This document shows positions 1 to 7,839 of a DNA stretch of 64,000 bases, piece after piece. The stretch's first letter is position 1. Each line of letters starts with the position of its first letter. The translations under genes were made by a program, and so were the position numbers. Under the pieces are notes generated by a model. It made no database searches, was not told the DNA's origin, and worked only from the letters and a program-made list of their open reading frames with translations. Origin of the DNA: CAYYWP01 sp050176585 (GTDB taxonomy: Bacteria; Desulfobacterota; Binatia; HRBIN30; CADEER01); contig JBFXHX010000018.1 of assembly GCA_050176585.1 (NCBI GenBank), positions 25,675 through 89,674 of the forward strand, given 5' to 3'.

Positions 1-30
1 CGCGAGACCGTGCGCGTCAACGGCAGCTGA
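1..30 (+). CDS. C-terminal tail of an upstream gene (partial)
   Basis: The first nine codons (RETVRVNGS) and a TGA form the end of a reading frame that enters from outside the window. It ends 23 bases before mlaC on the same strand, so it may be the last gene of an Mla-type transporter operon such as an MlaD-like protein. That identity rests on position only; the nine residues carry no recognisable motif. Confidence 0.3.
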   Translation, partial: RETVRVNGS

Positions 31-53
31 GACCGCGGCCACGGGGTCAGAGT

Positions 54-677
54 ATGACGAGGATCGTACGATGTGCGGCTGCAGCGTTGTTCGCGCTGAG
101 CCTCACGTGGGCCGCGGCAGTCGCCGCCGACGCGTCGCCCATCGCGATCATCGACGAGTTGCACGGAACTCTCCTCGGCGTCATGAAAGACGCTCAAGCG
201 CTCGGCTACGCCGGGCGCTACGAACGCATCAGACCGGTGATCGACCGGCACTTCGACCTCGATTTCATGGCTCGGTTCGTGTTGGGGCCGGGATGGAAAG
301 AGCTCAGCCCGGCGGATCAGGAGCGCTGGCGCGAGGCGTTCGAGCACATCAGCGCGGCGACGTACGCGGGGCGGTTTACCGGCTACGGAGGTGAGCGCTT
401 CCGCACCCTCGGTGAGGAGCCGGGCGCGGAAGGCACGGTCTTCGTGCGCACGGTGCTCGACCGTCCCGACGGGGAGGACGTCGAGTTGACGTACCGTCTA
501 CGGAGCACCGACGGCGCGTGGAAGATCGTCGACGTCTATCAGAAGGGAACCGTGAGTGAGCTGGCGCTGCGGCGGTCCGAGTACTCGACCGTGCTGAAGC
601 GCGAAGGGTTCGCCAAGCTCCTCGCATCGGTGCATGCGAAAGCCGCGGACTACGCAGCTGGCAAGGTTAACGGCTAG
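54..677 (+). CDS. mlaC: MlaC-family periplasmic phospholipid-binding protein
   Basis: This 207-residue protein looks like the periplasmic MlaC/Ttg2D carrier, which shuttles phospholipid between the outer-membrane lipoprotein MlaA and the inner-membrane MlaFEDB transporter. Residues 1-25 are a Sec signal peptide ending near AVAADA. The mature part has the family pattern: an N-terminal helical part with FDLDFMARFVLG, an ARXFTGYGGERF-like segment near residue 103, and TYRLRSTDGAWKIVDVYQKG near 148-168, where the conserved W-K-I-X-D-V core is plain. Length is normal for the family. The start ATG was chosen because it gives a complete signal peptide. It is convergent with mlaA, its expected partner. 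The permease and ATPase genes are not in the window and may lie just upstream. Confidence 0.88.
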   Translation: MTRIVRCAAAALFALSLTWAAAVAADASPIAIIDELHGTLLGVMKDAQALGYAGRYERIRPVIDRHFDLDFMARFVLGPGWKELSPADQERWREAFEHISAATYAGRFTGYGGERFRTLGEEPGAEGTVFVRTVLDRPDGEDVELTYRLRSTDGAWKIVDVYQKGTVSELALRRSEYSTVLKREGFAKLLASVHAKAADYAAGKVNG

Positions 678-700
678 CGCATGGCGAGCGCGCAGGACTT

Positions 701-726
701 GCCAGGCGCGCGATGATCCTCCTGGC
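701..726. terminator. hairpin between convergent mlaC and mlaA
   Basis: GCCAGG at 701-706 can pair perfectly with CCTGGC at 721-726 across a 14-base loop. It sits in the 64-base gap between two convergent stop codons, where a shared bidirectional terminator would be expected. There is no T tract, so this is only a weak candidate. Confidence 0.3.
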
Positions 727-741
727 CAACGCCGTGCGCCG

Positions 742-1611
742 TCACGGTGCGAGGGCGTCCGTGGAAGGCGGCCGCCCGTCCACGTCGCGGGTGGCGGCCG
801 CCGCGGTGTTCCGTTGCTGATGCGCAGCGCGCCGGCGCCAGATGTCCGCCGTGCGGGTCTGGTAATAGGCGCTGCGCAGGGCCGAGTAATAATCGATGGA
901 CGACGCCCGCAGCGCTTCCAGACCCTCTGCATGCGCCTCGCGCAGTGACAGCCCGCGCGAGCCTTCGAAAACGAACAGCGCGGCTATCGGCAGCGCGTAC
1001 AACATCGGCTGCAAAAGGAAGTCGACCACCGCTCCGGAAGCGTCTCGCACGTTGCTCGGGCCGAAGAAGGGCAGCACGACATACGGGCCGCTGTCGAGGC
1101 CGGCCAGCGCCAGCGTCTGGCCGAAGTCCGAGCTGTGTCGCGGCAGGCCGAAATCCTCGGCGGGATCGAACAGCCCGCCGATCCCGACCGTGGAGTTGAT
1201 GAGGAATCGCTCCGTCGTGATGCTGGCGTCGGCCCACTCGCGCTGCAGGAGATCGTTCACGAGCACGGCCGGGGAGTTGATGTTCAAGCAGAAGCGGCGG
1301 ACGGCGTGGCGCGCCGGCTCCGGAACCAAAAACTGGTAAATGTCGACCGCCGGCGTGATGACCCACCCGTCGAGCTGACGGTCGAACCACAGCATTTTGC
1401 GATTCGTGTTTTCCCACGGATCTGGAAAGCCGGACGCCTGTTGCTCGTCGACGGTGGCCTCCTCCTCGAGCGGGACCACGTCTCGTTCCGCCCGGAGCTC
1501 GGGCGTGGGCGGATCGCTCGTTGATCGCTCGGCAGCGGTACAGGCCGGAGCCAGCGCGATGAGGGCGGCCAACGCGCAGAGGGCTCGAGGGCGGATGGCA
1601 TCGCAGGGCAT
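742..1611 (-). CDS. mlaA: MlaA/VacJ-family outer-membrane lipoprotein
   Basis: The product (about 289 residues) is an MlaA/VacJ lipoprotein, the outer-membrane part of the lipid-asymmetry system that removes surface phospholipid. The start at 1611 gives MPCDAIRPRALCALAALIAL followed by the lipobox LAPAC, so acylation at that Cys is predicted; the longer frame to 1647 would put twelve odd residues before the signal. Family landmarks are DPWENTNRKMLWFDRQLD, PEPARHAVRRFCLNINSPAV, and FLINSTVGIGGLFDPAEDFG with SSDFGQTLALAGLDSGPYVV. The C-terminal tail of about 50 residues is low-complexity. It is convergent with mlaC. The start codon lies in a perfect 12-base palindrome (CATCACGTGATG, 1609-1620). 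Confidence 0.9.
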   Translation of the reverse strand: MPCDAIRPRALCALAALIALAPACTAAERSTSDPPTPELRAERDVVPLEEEATVDEQQASGFPDPWENTNRKMLWFDRQLDGWVITPAVDIYQFLVPEPARHAVRRFCLNINSPAVLVNDLLQREWADASITTERFLINSTVGIGGLFDPAEDFGLPRHSSDFGQTLALAGLDSGPYVVLPFFGPSNVRDASGAVVDFLLQPMLYALPIAALFVFEGSRGLSLREAHAEGLEALRASSIDYYSALRSAYYQTRTADIWRRRAAHQQRNTAAAATRDVDGRPPSTDALAP

Positions 1612-1818
1612 CACGTGATGGGCCGTCCTCCAGGCCGCTCCGCGCAATCTACACGGGTGCAGCCGTAGCGGCTACTGCATTCGCCGCCGCCGGGCGCCCA
1701 TGTCCCGTGCCGCGTGGCAGCGGGTTCAACTCCACGTCTTCGTGAACAACCGACAGCCGAATTCCCCGAGCGTCGTCGTCGCAGCACGTCCGTGAACGCC
1801 TCGCGAGGCCTTCGGGCG

Positions 1819-2823
1819 CTATGGCGCGACCGTCAACACGGCGGCGCCGTCGAAACCGTCGGACTTCAACTGGCGGAGCGCTTCATTGGCGTCAGCGAGC
1901 GGGAAGAGCACCGTGCGCGGGCGGATCGGGATCTCGGCCGCCAGGCGCAGCAGCTCGGCGCCGTCTTGGCGCGTATTGGCGGTGACACTACAGAGGGTGC
2001 GCTCGTAGAAGAGATGGCGTTGGTAATCGAGCGGCGGCACCCCGGTGAGATAGATTCCGGCCAGCGCCAGCGTACCGCCGCGGTCGAGCGCCGCTAGCGC
2101 CGTCGGCACCAGGAGCCCGGCCGGTGCGAACAACACCGCGCTGTCGAGCAGCTCGGGTGGCGTGTCGTCCGCGGCTCCGGTCCACTCGGCGCCCAACGCC
2201 GCCGCTAGGGCGCGATGCTTCGCCTCGCGCGTCATCACGAACACGCGGCAGCCGAGATGGCGCGCGATTTGGATGGCGATGTGCGCCGACGCGCCGAAGC
2301 CATACAACCCGAGCCGGCAGCCCGCGAAGATACGCGCGCGGCGCAGGGCGCGATAGCCGATGATGCCCGCGCAGAGCAGCGGTGCGGCCTCTGCGTCGCC
2401 GAGGGCATCGGGTATGGCGTACGCGAAGTCCGAGCGCACGATCGCGTACTCGGCGTAGCCGCCATCCGCGTGCCAGCCGGTGAACTCGGCGCCCGCGCAG
2501 AGGTTCTCGGCTCCACGGCGGCATGCGGCACATGTCCCACACGTGGCGCGCAGCCAGGCGATGCCGACGCGCTCGCCGACCGCGAACCGGCTCGGACTGG
2601 GGCCGGCGGCATCCACGATGCCGACGACTTGATGACCGGGCACCACGCGCGCGCGCTGCGGAGCGAGCTCCCCTTCGACCACGTGCAGGTCGGTGCGGCA
2701 GACGCCGCACACGTGCACGCGCACGCGCAACTCGCCGGGGCGCGGTTCCGGCACGGGCATGCTCAGCAACTGCAGCGGTGCCGTTTCGACCGGAGCCGGG
2801 CGCTCTAAAGCCATGGCGCGCAT
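1819..2823 (-). CDS. zinc-dependent alcohol dehydrogenase, CAD2-like MDR family
   Basis: A medium-chain NAD(P)-dependent zinc dehydrogenase of about 334 residues. Counting from MRAMALERP, the catalytic zinc ligands are expected at Cys42 (in CGVCRTDLH) and His64 (in PGHQVVG), and the structural zinc site is Cys95, Cys98, Cys101 and Cys109. The Rossmann motif is GLYGFGASAH. The stretches LLCAGIIGYRALRRA and RQDGAELLRLAAEIPI are typical of the CAD2 subfamily, which probably oxidises alcohols or reduces aldehydes; the substrate is unknown. One difference from most relatives is Gln in place of Glu in the usual PGHE motif. The frame stays open far upstream, but similarity starts here. It is transcribed away from the membrane protein gene at 2907. 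Confidence 0.87.
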   Translation of the reverse strand: MRAMALERPAPVETAPLQLLSMPVPEPRPGELRVRVHVCGVCRTDLHVVEGELAPQRARVVPGHQVVGIVDAAGPSPSRFAVGERVGIAWLRATCGTCAACRRGAENLCAGAEFTGWHADGGYAEYAIVRSDFAYAIPDALGDAEAAPLLCAGIIGYRALRRARIFAGCRLGLYGFGASAHIAIQIARHLGCRVFVMTREAKHRALAAALGAEWTGAADDTPPELLDSAVLFAPAGLLVPTALAALDRGGTLALAGIYLTGVPPLDYQRHLFYERTLCSVTANTRQDGAELLRLAAEIPIRPRTVLFPLADANEALRQLKSDGFDGAAVLTVAP

Positions 2824-2906
2824 GCGCGCATTCTTCGGCGCGCATGCGGTCGCGTGCAAGTGCCCGCCCTTGCCGCCGCCGCGTGGCCACGGCAGCATCG
2901 CGCCCG

Positions 2907-4727
2907 ATGAAAACCGGCAAGCGCGCCAGGACTGCCGCGGCCCGCCCGCGGGGTGCGACGGCGACCGTGGTGCGTGCGAGCCCCCCAAGCCCCGCAGCCG
3001 CGACGCGACCGGCGCGTGCCGCGGCGGCGTCGCTGCTCCTGTTCGCTCTGACGTTCGCGATCTACGCGGCCAACTTCCGCCTACGCGGCACCGGCGACAG
3101 CCTACCAACGCGCGTCTTGCCGTTCAGCCTGCTGCGCGAGGGCGACCTGGACCTCGACGAGTTCAGCTGGGACCGCACGAGGCGCAACCGTCTTCCGTAC
3201 TACCTGCACGTTCGCGACGGCCACATCTATTCCGTCTCGCCGATCGCGACGTCGATCGTGGTCACTCCGTTCTACATCCCCGCTGCATGGTGGATGGCGG
3301 CGCGCGGCATCAGCTACGACGATGTGCGCGCCCGGGTCGTCATCGTCGTGATGGAACGCCTGGCCGCCGCGGCGCTCACGGCCTTGTCGGCCAGCCTGCT
3401 GTTCGGCGTGCTCCGCCGGCTGACGCAATGGCACTGGGCCGTGCTCCTCACCCTGATCTACGCACTGGGCACTTCCACGTGGGCGCTTTCCAGTCAGGCC
3501 CTCTGGCCGCACGCGCTCGCTGAGCTGATGCTGGTCCTCTTGTCCCGCTTCCTGATCGAGCCGCGCCCCAGCACCGGGGTGCTGGCGCTCGCAGGGCTGA
3601 GCGCTGCGCTGGCGGTCGCCAATCGCCCCCAAATGATCATCTTCGCCGGGCTGGCAGGGGTGTATGCGTGGGTGCGCTGGCGCTGGCGTGCCCTGGCATT
3701 CGCGATCCCACCGCTGCTGCTCGGCGGTGCGCTCGCGGGCTACAACCGGGCGATCTTTCAAACCGTCGCCGGCGGCTACGGGGGGTTTGACCACTTCGGC
3801 GGGCCATTGTTCGAAGGCATGGCCGGGTTGTTCATCAGCCCCAACCGCGGCCTGTTGGTGTTCACGCCCATCATGGCGTTCGCGCTGTGGGGCGCAGTGC
3901 GCGTGTGGTGGGTACCGGCACCTGCCTGGCTCCGCTGGCTGTCGGTCGGCGTGGCGATGCACGTGATCGTGCACGCCAAGTTCGACGAGTGGTGGGCGGG
4001 ATATACCTACGGACCGCGCTACATGACCGATGTGTTGCCCGCGCTGACCATCTTCCTCGTGTATGGCTTGGTCCCGCTCTGCCGGAGGCCGGCCATGCGG
4101 GCGTTTGCCGCGGTGCTCGCGCTGTACGGCGTGGCGGTGCAGGCGATCGGTGCGTATGCCGCGGACGAATCCTGGAACCGCGAGCCGGTGCCGTTGGAGC
4201 GGGCGCCGTCGCGCGTCTGGGACTGGAGTGACCTCCAGATCGTACGCAGCGCTCGGAACGGCTTCCGCGGCCTCGAGCTCGCCCACGTGATGGTCGATGC
4301 CTTCCGCGACCCACTGCCGGCCCGCGTGGCGCCGCTGCAGCCGGAAGATCTCGCGGCAGCCATTCAAGCGTCCGGGGTGCCGTCGGCGATGGCGGTTGGA
4401 AGTCGAGTACCGATCAGCGTCTCGATCGAAAACCGGGCGGCGATACCCTGGCCGGCTTTCAACGGGGAGAGCATGATCGGCTCGCGCCGCCTCGTGTTCC
4501 TGATGGTGCGCTGGCTCGGCCGCGGCGAGCCGGTCGCCGGTGTCGGCGACGTCATCCTGCTGCCGGAAAATGTTGCACCCGGCGAGCGCATCGACATGCT
4601 TGTGACCTTGGAGGCCCCGCGCCATTCGGGTGACTATGAGCTCGAGCTGCGAGTCACCCAAGCGGTCGACGGCACCCGCGGTGTCATCGGACCTGGATCC
4701 CGCCGGTTTCCGCTGCGCGTGCGGTGA
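2907..4727 (+). CDS. polytopic membrane protein, GT-C-like, with C-terminal Ig-like domain
   Basis: Predicted 606-residue membrane protein. After a basic, Ala/Pro-rich N-terminus there is a first hydrophobic helix (about residues 42-60), an extracytoplasmic loop with a DLDLDEF motif, then about nine more hydrophobic segments to about residue 410. This layout, with acidic residues in the first loop, resembles GT-C glycosyltransferases (PMT/ArnT type) that use lipid-linked sugars, but I cannot name a substrate. The last 115 residues look like a beta-sandwich, with IENRAAIPWP, LMVRWLGRGEP and VAPGERIDMLV, as in Ig-like domains attached to glycosyltransferases. The ATG at 2907 was chosen because the reading frame before it overlaps the divergent dehydrogenase. 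Function is an inference from architecture. Confidence 0.6.
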   Translation: MKTGKRARTAAARPRGATATVVRASPPSPAAATRPARAAAASLLLFALTFAIYAANFRLRGTGDSLPTRVLPFSLLREGDLDLDEFSWDRTRRNRLPYYLHVRDGHIYSVSPIATSIVVTPFYIPAAWWMAARGISYDDVRARVVIVVMERLAAAALTALSASLLFGVLRRLTQWHWAVLLTLIYALGTSTWALSSQALWPHALAELMLVLLSRFLIEPRPSTGVLALAGLSAALAVANRPQMIIFAGLAGVYAWVRWRWRALAFAIPPLLLGGALAGYNRAIFQTVAGGYGGFDHFGGPLFEGMAGLFISPNRGLLVFTPIMAFALWGAVRVWWVPAPAWLRWLSVGVAMHVIVHAKFDEWWAGYTYGPRYMTDVLPALTIFLVYGLVPLCRRPAMRAFAAVLALYGVAVQAIGAYAADESWNREPVPLERAPSRVWDWSDLQIVRSARNGFRGLELAHVMVDAFRDPLPARVAPLQPEDLAAAIQASGVPSAMAVGSRVPISVSIENRAAIPWPAFNGESMIGSRRLVFLMVRWLGRGEPVAGVGDVILLPENVAPGERIDMLVTLEAPRHSGDYELELRVTQAVDGTRGVIGPGSRRFPLRVR

Positions 4728-4833
4728 GCCCGGGCGGGCCGCACCGGCAGGATGCCGTGCGCTATTCTGTGCGATGTTGCGTGGCTTTTAGCTTGACGCA
4801 AAGGTGGCCAAACGGATAAGCCGCGCTCGCGGA

Positions 4834-5637
4834 ATGCGGATGCTGAGGCGCCGTGGGTACGTCCCGCGAACGGCAAAGGCGCTGTGGGTGGTGCTAGCCC
4901 TGCTTGCCCAGCCGGCGGGTGGCGCGCAACCCAAGATCGAGGCCGGCGCCGCGCCCATGGCGCTCCCCGCGGGGGTATCCACGGCATCCGTGGTCCTCTA
5001 CGAGCAGACCGACAGTGCCAGTGGGAACGGCGCCCCGGCGCAGAACTTCGGGCCGCCGTACGAAGCCTTCGACTCGGAGGGCGCTGACGACTTCATCGTC
5101 ACTGGGCCAGGATGGAAGATCACGCAAGTGTTGATGATTACCACCGCCGAGGTAGTGGGCGCCGCGAGCGTCGATCTCACATTCTACAGCGACGCCGGCG
5201 GGGTCCCCGGCGCAGCCGAAGCGGCATACACCGGTGTCATCCCGACCGCGGACACGCCGAATCTGGAGATCACGCTGCCGACGCCCGCCGTGCTGCGCCC
5301 GGGCCTGCACTGGGTCGGCATTGCAGTGAATCAGAACTTTCAGACACACGGCCAGCGGTTTTGGTCGAACCGCCTCGTGCAGAGCAACAACCCGAGCGTG
5401 TGGCGGAACCCAGGGAACGGGTTCGCCACCGGTTGCACGACTTTCGACACGCAAATCGCGTGCGGTGTCGGGGGCGGCACGAATCCCGATTTCCTGTTTC
5501 AGGTGATCGGCGAGCTCGCGGAGCCTCAGCCGGTCATTGCGCCCGCGACCGGCGCCCGTGGTTTGATGATTTGTACGCTGGTGCTTCTAATCATCGGGCG
5601 GGTGCGTATCGCTCGCGCGAGCGCGCGCCGCACCTGA
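4834..5637 (+). CDS. secreted beta-sandwich protein with a C-terminal anchor-like segment
   Basis: Predicted exported protein of about 267 residues, function unknown. A signal peptide runs from MRMLRRRGY to about AQPAGGAQ; starts at 4804 (GTG), 4834 or 4840 all keep it. The mature part is rich in Gly, Ala, Thr and Asn, with VVLYEQTDSASG, FVTGPGWKI-like and LRPGLHWVGIAVNQNF stretches suggestive of a jelly-roll domain found in many surface proteins. Three Cys occur near ATGCTTFDTQIACGV. It ends with PATGARG, a short hydrophobic helix (LMICTLVLLIIG) and a cluster of Arg. That motif-helix-basic tail layout resembles sorting signals such as IPTL-CTERM or PEP-CTERM, although neither consensus motif is present. 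Confidence 0.6.
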   Translation: MRMLRRRGYVPRTAKALWVVLALLAQPAGGAQPKIEAGAAPMALPAGVSTASVVLYEQTDSASGNGAPAQNFGPPYEAFDSEGADDFIVTGPGWKITQVLMITTAEVVGAASVDLTFYSDAGGVPGAAEAAYTGVIPTADTPNLEITLPTPAVLRPGLHWVGIAVNQNFQTHGQRFWSNRLVQSNNPSVWRNPGNGFATGCTTFDTQIACGVGGGTNPDFLFQVIGELAEPQPVIAPATGARGLMICTLVLLIIGRVRIARASARRT

Positions 5638-5687
5638 ACGGGCGCGGTGCCCGCCAGCCGCTCGGGGTGCGTAGACGCGCGCGATGG

Positions 5688-6195
5688 TCAAAGGAGGCGC
5701 ACCAGGGCGCGTTCGAGGCAACGCGCGATCTCATCGCGACATGCCGCGAACAAGGCCCGTCGCGTCCGGCCGGACCTCGATGTCCCCGCACGCTGCGGTG
5801 CGCCTCGGGAAAGCCGCTGCACAGCATGCTTCCCTGTTCTTCGGTCCATCGTGGGGATGAGATCAGCGCTGGCGATCATATCGCGGTGCCGCTTGAGATC
5901 GACGGAGGTGCGCTCGGACGCAGCTGGATGCCAATCTCGCTGAGCGCCAGGTGCGCATCGAGCGAAATGAGCGCGCCGTCGCGCGCGTAGGGCGCGACTC
6001 CGCCCGAGGTCACGCGATATCGCGCGGCCCTGCCGGAGCGCGCGCGCAACAGATGCTCGAGCAACGCGTGGGCGAGGCGCTGCGGCTCGTGTTCGCGTGG
6101 CAGACGAACAGAATGGTGCGGACGGGCTCGGTCGCGCTTGCGTCCGCGCGCGGACGTCCTGTACCGCCGCACCCGGCGCCAGCGTCAGCACCCAT
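5688..6195 (-). pseudogene. frameshifted low-molecular-weight protein tyrosine phosphatase
   Basis: All parts of an LMW-PTP/arsenate reductase fold can be read on this strand, but in different frames. The phosphate-binding loop, VRTILFVCHANTSRS, is at about 6127-6081 in the frame starting with the ATG at 6195, which overlaps the stop of the SDR gene. Next, LAHALLEHLLRARSGRA to ALISLDAHLALSEIGIQL lies in a second frame (about 6080-5925), then TSVDLKRHRDMIASADLI in a third (about 5920-5870), FPEAHRSV in another, and the C-terminal helix RDEIARCLERALVRLL back in the third, ending at 5688. The first break would be repaired by one base at a CC/CCC run near 6076. Several breaks point to real decay rather than one sequencing error. 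Ser replaces the second Cys of the classical loop. Confidence 0.7.
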
Positions 6196-7123
6196 CGGGA
6201 ATGACCGAAGCGAGCGTCTCCTTTGCAGTGATCCCTTTCTCCAGCTCCGCTTTGAGCACGATGCCCAGACTCGCCGGATCCCACGTCGACAGCTGAGACA
6301 CCTTGCCGACGGAATGCCAGCCCTGCATCAGCCAGATCGTCCCGCCACCTACGCGGAACACTTCTCCGTGCGTACCCGCCGCGGCATCGCTGCCCAGCCA
6401 TACGACCAGCGGTGCGACGTTGCGCGGGTCGAAGACATCGAACTTGTCCTCCTCCGCCGGCTTGGCCATCAGCCCGGCGACTGCGGGTGTCGCATCGACG
6501 GTCAAGCGCGTGCGAGCGATCGGCGCGATGGCGTTGCAGCATACGCCGTACTTCTGCATCTCGCCGTCGACGACGATTGCCATCGCGGCCACCGCGGCCT
6601 TGGCGGCGCTGTAGTTCGTCTGGCCGAAGTTGCCGAGCAGGCCGGAGTCCGACGTGGTGTTGATGATGCGGCCGTTCAGCACATTGCCCTTCTTGTGTTC
6701 GTCGCGCCAGTACGCGCACGCGTGACGGCTCATCGAAAACGTGCCCTTCAGGTGTACGCCGATCACGGCGTCCCAGTCCTCTTCGCTCATGTTGAAGATG
6801 GTGCGGTCGCGCAGGATGCCGGCGTTGTTCACGACGATGTTGAGCTTCCCGAAGTTGTCGAGCGCGCAGTCGATGATGCGTTTGGCGCCGGTGAAATCGG
6901 CGACGCTCTCGCCGTTCGCGACTGCTTCACCGCCTCGCGCCTTGATCTCGTCGACCACCTGCTGCGCAGGGCTCGGATCCGCGCCGCTGCCGTCGAAGTG
7001 CGCGCCGAGATCGTTGACGACCACTTTGGCGCCGTGCGCCGCCATCAGCAGCGCCTCTTCCCGTCCGATGCCGCGGCCGGCCCCGGTGATGATCGCGACC
7101 TTCCCCTCGAGCAGGCGGGCCAT
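6185..7123 (-). CDS. SDR-family oxidoreductase (hydroxyacyl-CoA dehydrogenase-like)
   Basis: A 312-residue short-chain dehydrogenase. The NAD(P) motif is Gly14-X3-Gly18-X-Gly20 (ITGAGRGIG), followed by NDLGAHFDGSGADPSPAQ, a long insert found in multifunctional beta-oxidation and 17-beta-HSD type 4-like SDRs. NNAG is at 99-102, and the catalytic residues are Ser158/Ser160, Tyr171 and Lys175 (TNYSAAKAA). The C-terminal extension of about 60 residues, with VFRVGGGTIWLMQGW, is common in this group. A role in fatty acyl-CoA or steroid-like 3-hydroxyacyl metabolism is likely but not proven. The gene is followed directly by a broken phosphatase gene whose first ATG overlaps this stop codon. Confidence 0.88.
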   Translation of the reverse strand: MARLLEGKVAIITGAGRGIGREEALLMAAHGAKVVVNDLGAHFDGSGADPSPAQQVVDEIKARGGEAVANGESVADFTGAKRIIDCALDNFGKLNIVVNNAGILRDRTIFNMSEEDWDAVIGVHLKGTFSMSRHACAYWRDEHKKGNVLNGRIINTTSDSGLLGNFGQTNYSAAKAAVAAMAIVVDGEMQKYGVCCNAIAPIARTRLTVDATPAVAGLMAKPAEEDKFDVFDPRNVAPLVVWLGSDAAAGTHGEVFRVGGGTIWLMQGWHSVGKVSQLSTWDPASLGIVLKAELEKGITAKETLASVIPDGC

Positions 7124-7234
7124 GCCAGTTCTCCTCCGTCGCCGAAATGCTGTGCATGGGCCGGGCGGACCCCGCGCGCGACGTCGCCGGAGTCGGTCGG
7201 CCGCGGCGATACCTCCGCCGAACCGGTGGGCAAG

Positions 7235-7744
7235 TCAAGGCGTGCCGCGCGTCCGCAGTGCCGCGAGCACCAGCGCGTCAGTGGGAAACGCGAGAGCGGG
7301 CAGCCGTTCAGGGGCGAAGTAGGCGAGCGCGTCTAAATCGTCCCCAGGTAACGCCTGTCCGCCGGTCACGTGACCGGCGAACCAGATGCCCACGGTCTGG
7401 CGCGCGCGATCGTGAAAATTGGAATGCACGGCCAGCACGTCTCCGAGCGCCACCTCGAGGGCGGTTTCTTCGCGCATCTCGCGCCGCGCTGCATCGCGCA
7501 CGTCTTCATCCCACTCGACGTAACCGCACGGAATGCACCAGAGGCCGGCGTACTGGCCGCGGCTACGGCGCCCCAACAACACACCGCCCTGATCGCGGAG
7601 CACCACCGCCACGCCGACCGCCGGATTGCGATAATGAATCCGCCCGCAGCTTTCGCAGGTCGGGCGCGGGTGCCCGTCGTGCGTCTGCAGGCGCACCGGC
7701 GCGGCGCAGGAGCTGCAATAAGCATGAGGGTGCGCTGCCAGCAT
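7235..7744 (-). CDS. Nudix hydrolase with N-terminal zinc ribbon
   Basis: A 169-residue Nudix hydrolase, which cleaves nucleoside diphosphate-X compounds. Cys10, Cys13, Cys30 and Cys33 form a zinc ribbon, as in NudC-like and related Nudix proteins. The Nudix box starts at Gly74 and reads GYVEWDEDVRDAARREMREE; Glu80, Arg88-Glu89 and Glu92-Glu93 are all in place, so metal binding should be intact. The Gly normally found three residues after the EE pair is Ala95. IPCGYVEWDED resembles ADP-ribose pyrophosphatase-like groups, but the substrate cannot be fixed by eye. It stands alone, transcribed away from the secreted paralogs. Confidence 0.88.
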   Translation of the reverse strand: MLAAHPHAYCSSCAAPVRLQTHDGHPRPTCESCGRIHYRNPAVGVAVVLRDQGGVLLGRRSRGQYAGLWCIPCGYVEWDEDVRDAARREMREETALEVALGDVLAVHSNFHDRARQTVGIWFAGHVTGGQALPGDDLDALAYFAPERLPALAFPTDALVLAALRTRGTP

Positions 7745-7760
7745 AAGTCCTCTCTAGATC

Positions 7761-7795
7761 AGCTCTTTCTGGCCATACAGGGCCGGAGCTTTTTT
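7761..7795 (+). terminator. terminator-like hairpin with T tract
   Basis: AGCTC (7761-7765) pairs with GAGCT (7786-7790) and GGCC (7771-7774) pairs with GGCC (7781-7784), with a small internal bulge, followed by six T residues ending at 7795. This is the shape of an intrinsic terminator reading rightward. No plus-strand gene lies just upstream, so it may block antisense transcription or read-through into the promoter that follows three bases later. Confidence 0.45.
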
Positions 7796-7797
7796 GG

Positions 7798-7826
7798 TTG
7801 ATTTGTGTGTGACGGGAGCCTAGTAT
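7798..7826 (+). promoter_or_regulatory. sigma-70-type promoter for the secreted paralog pair
   Basis: TTGATT at 7798-7803 and TAGTAT at 7821-7826 are separated by exactly 17 bases. Each hexamer matches the consensus at four of six positions. The expected start of transcription is near 7833, only a few bases before the ATG at 7840, so the leader would be very short. Confidence 0.45.
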
Positions 7827-7839
7827 CCGCCGCGTCGGA

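Noticed and set aside
1725..1745. GGGTTCAACTCC resembling a tRNA T-loop
   Set aside because: The flanking bases do not form a T stem and no acceptor, D or anticodon arm can be drawn around it.
3102..4661. Long antisense open frame (519 codons) opposite the GT-C-like gene
   Set aside because: It is an artefact of GC-rich third positions: the protein is rich in Arg, His, Gln and Pro, has no motif, and the other strand gives a clean membrane protein.
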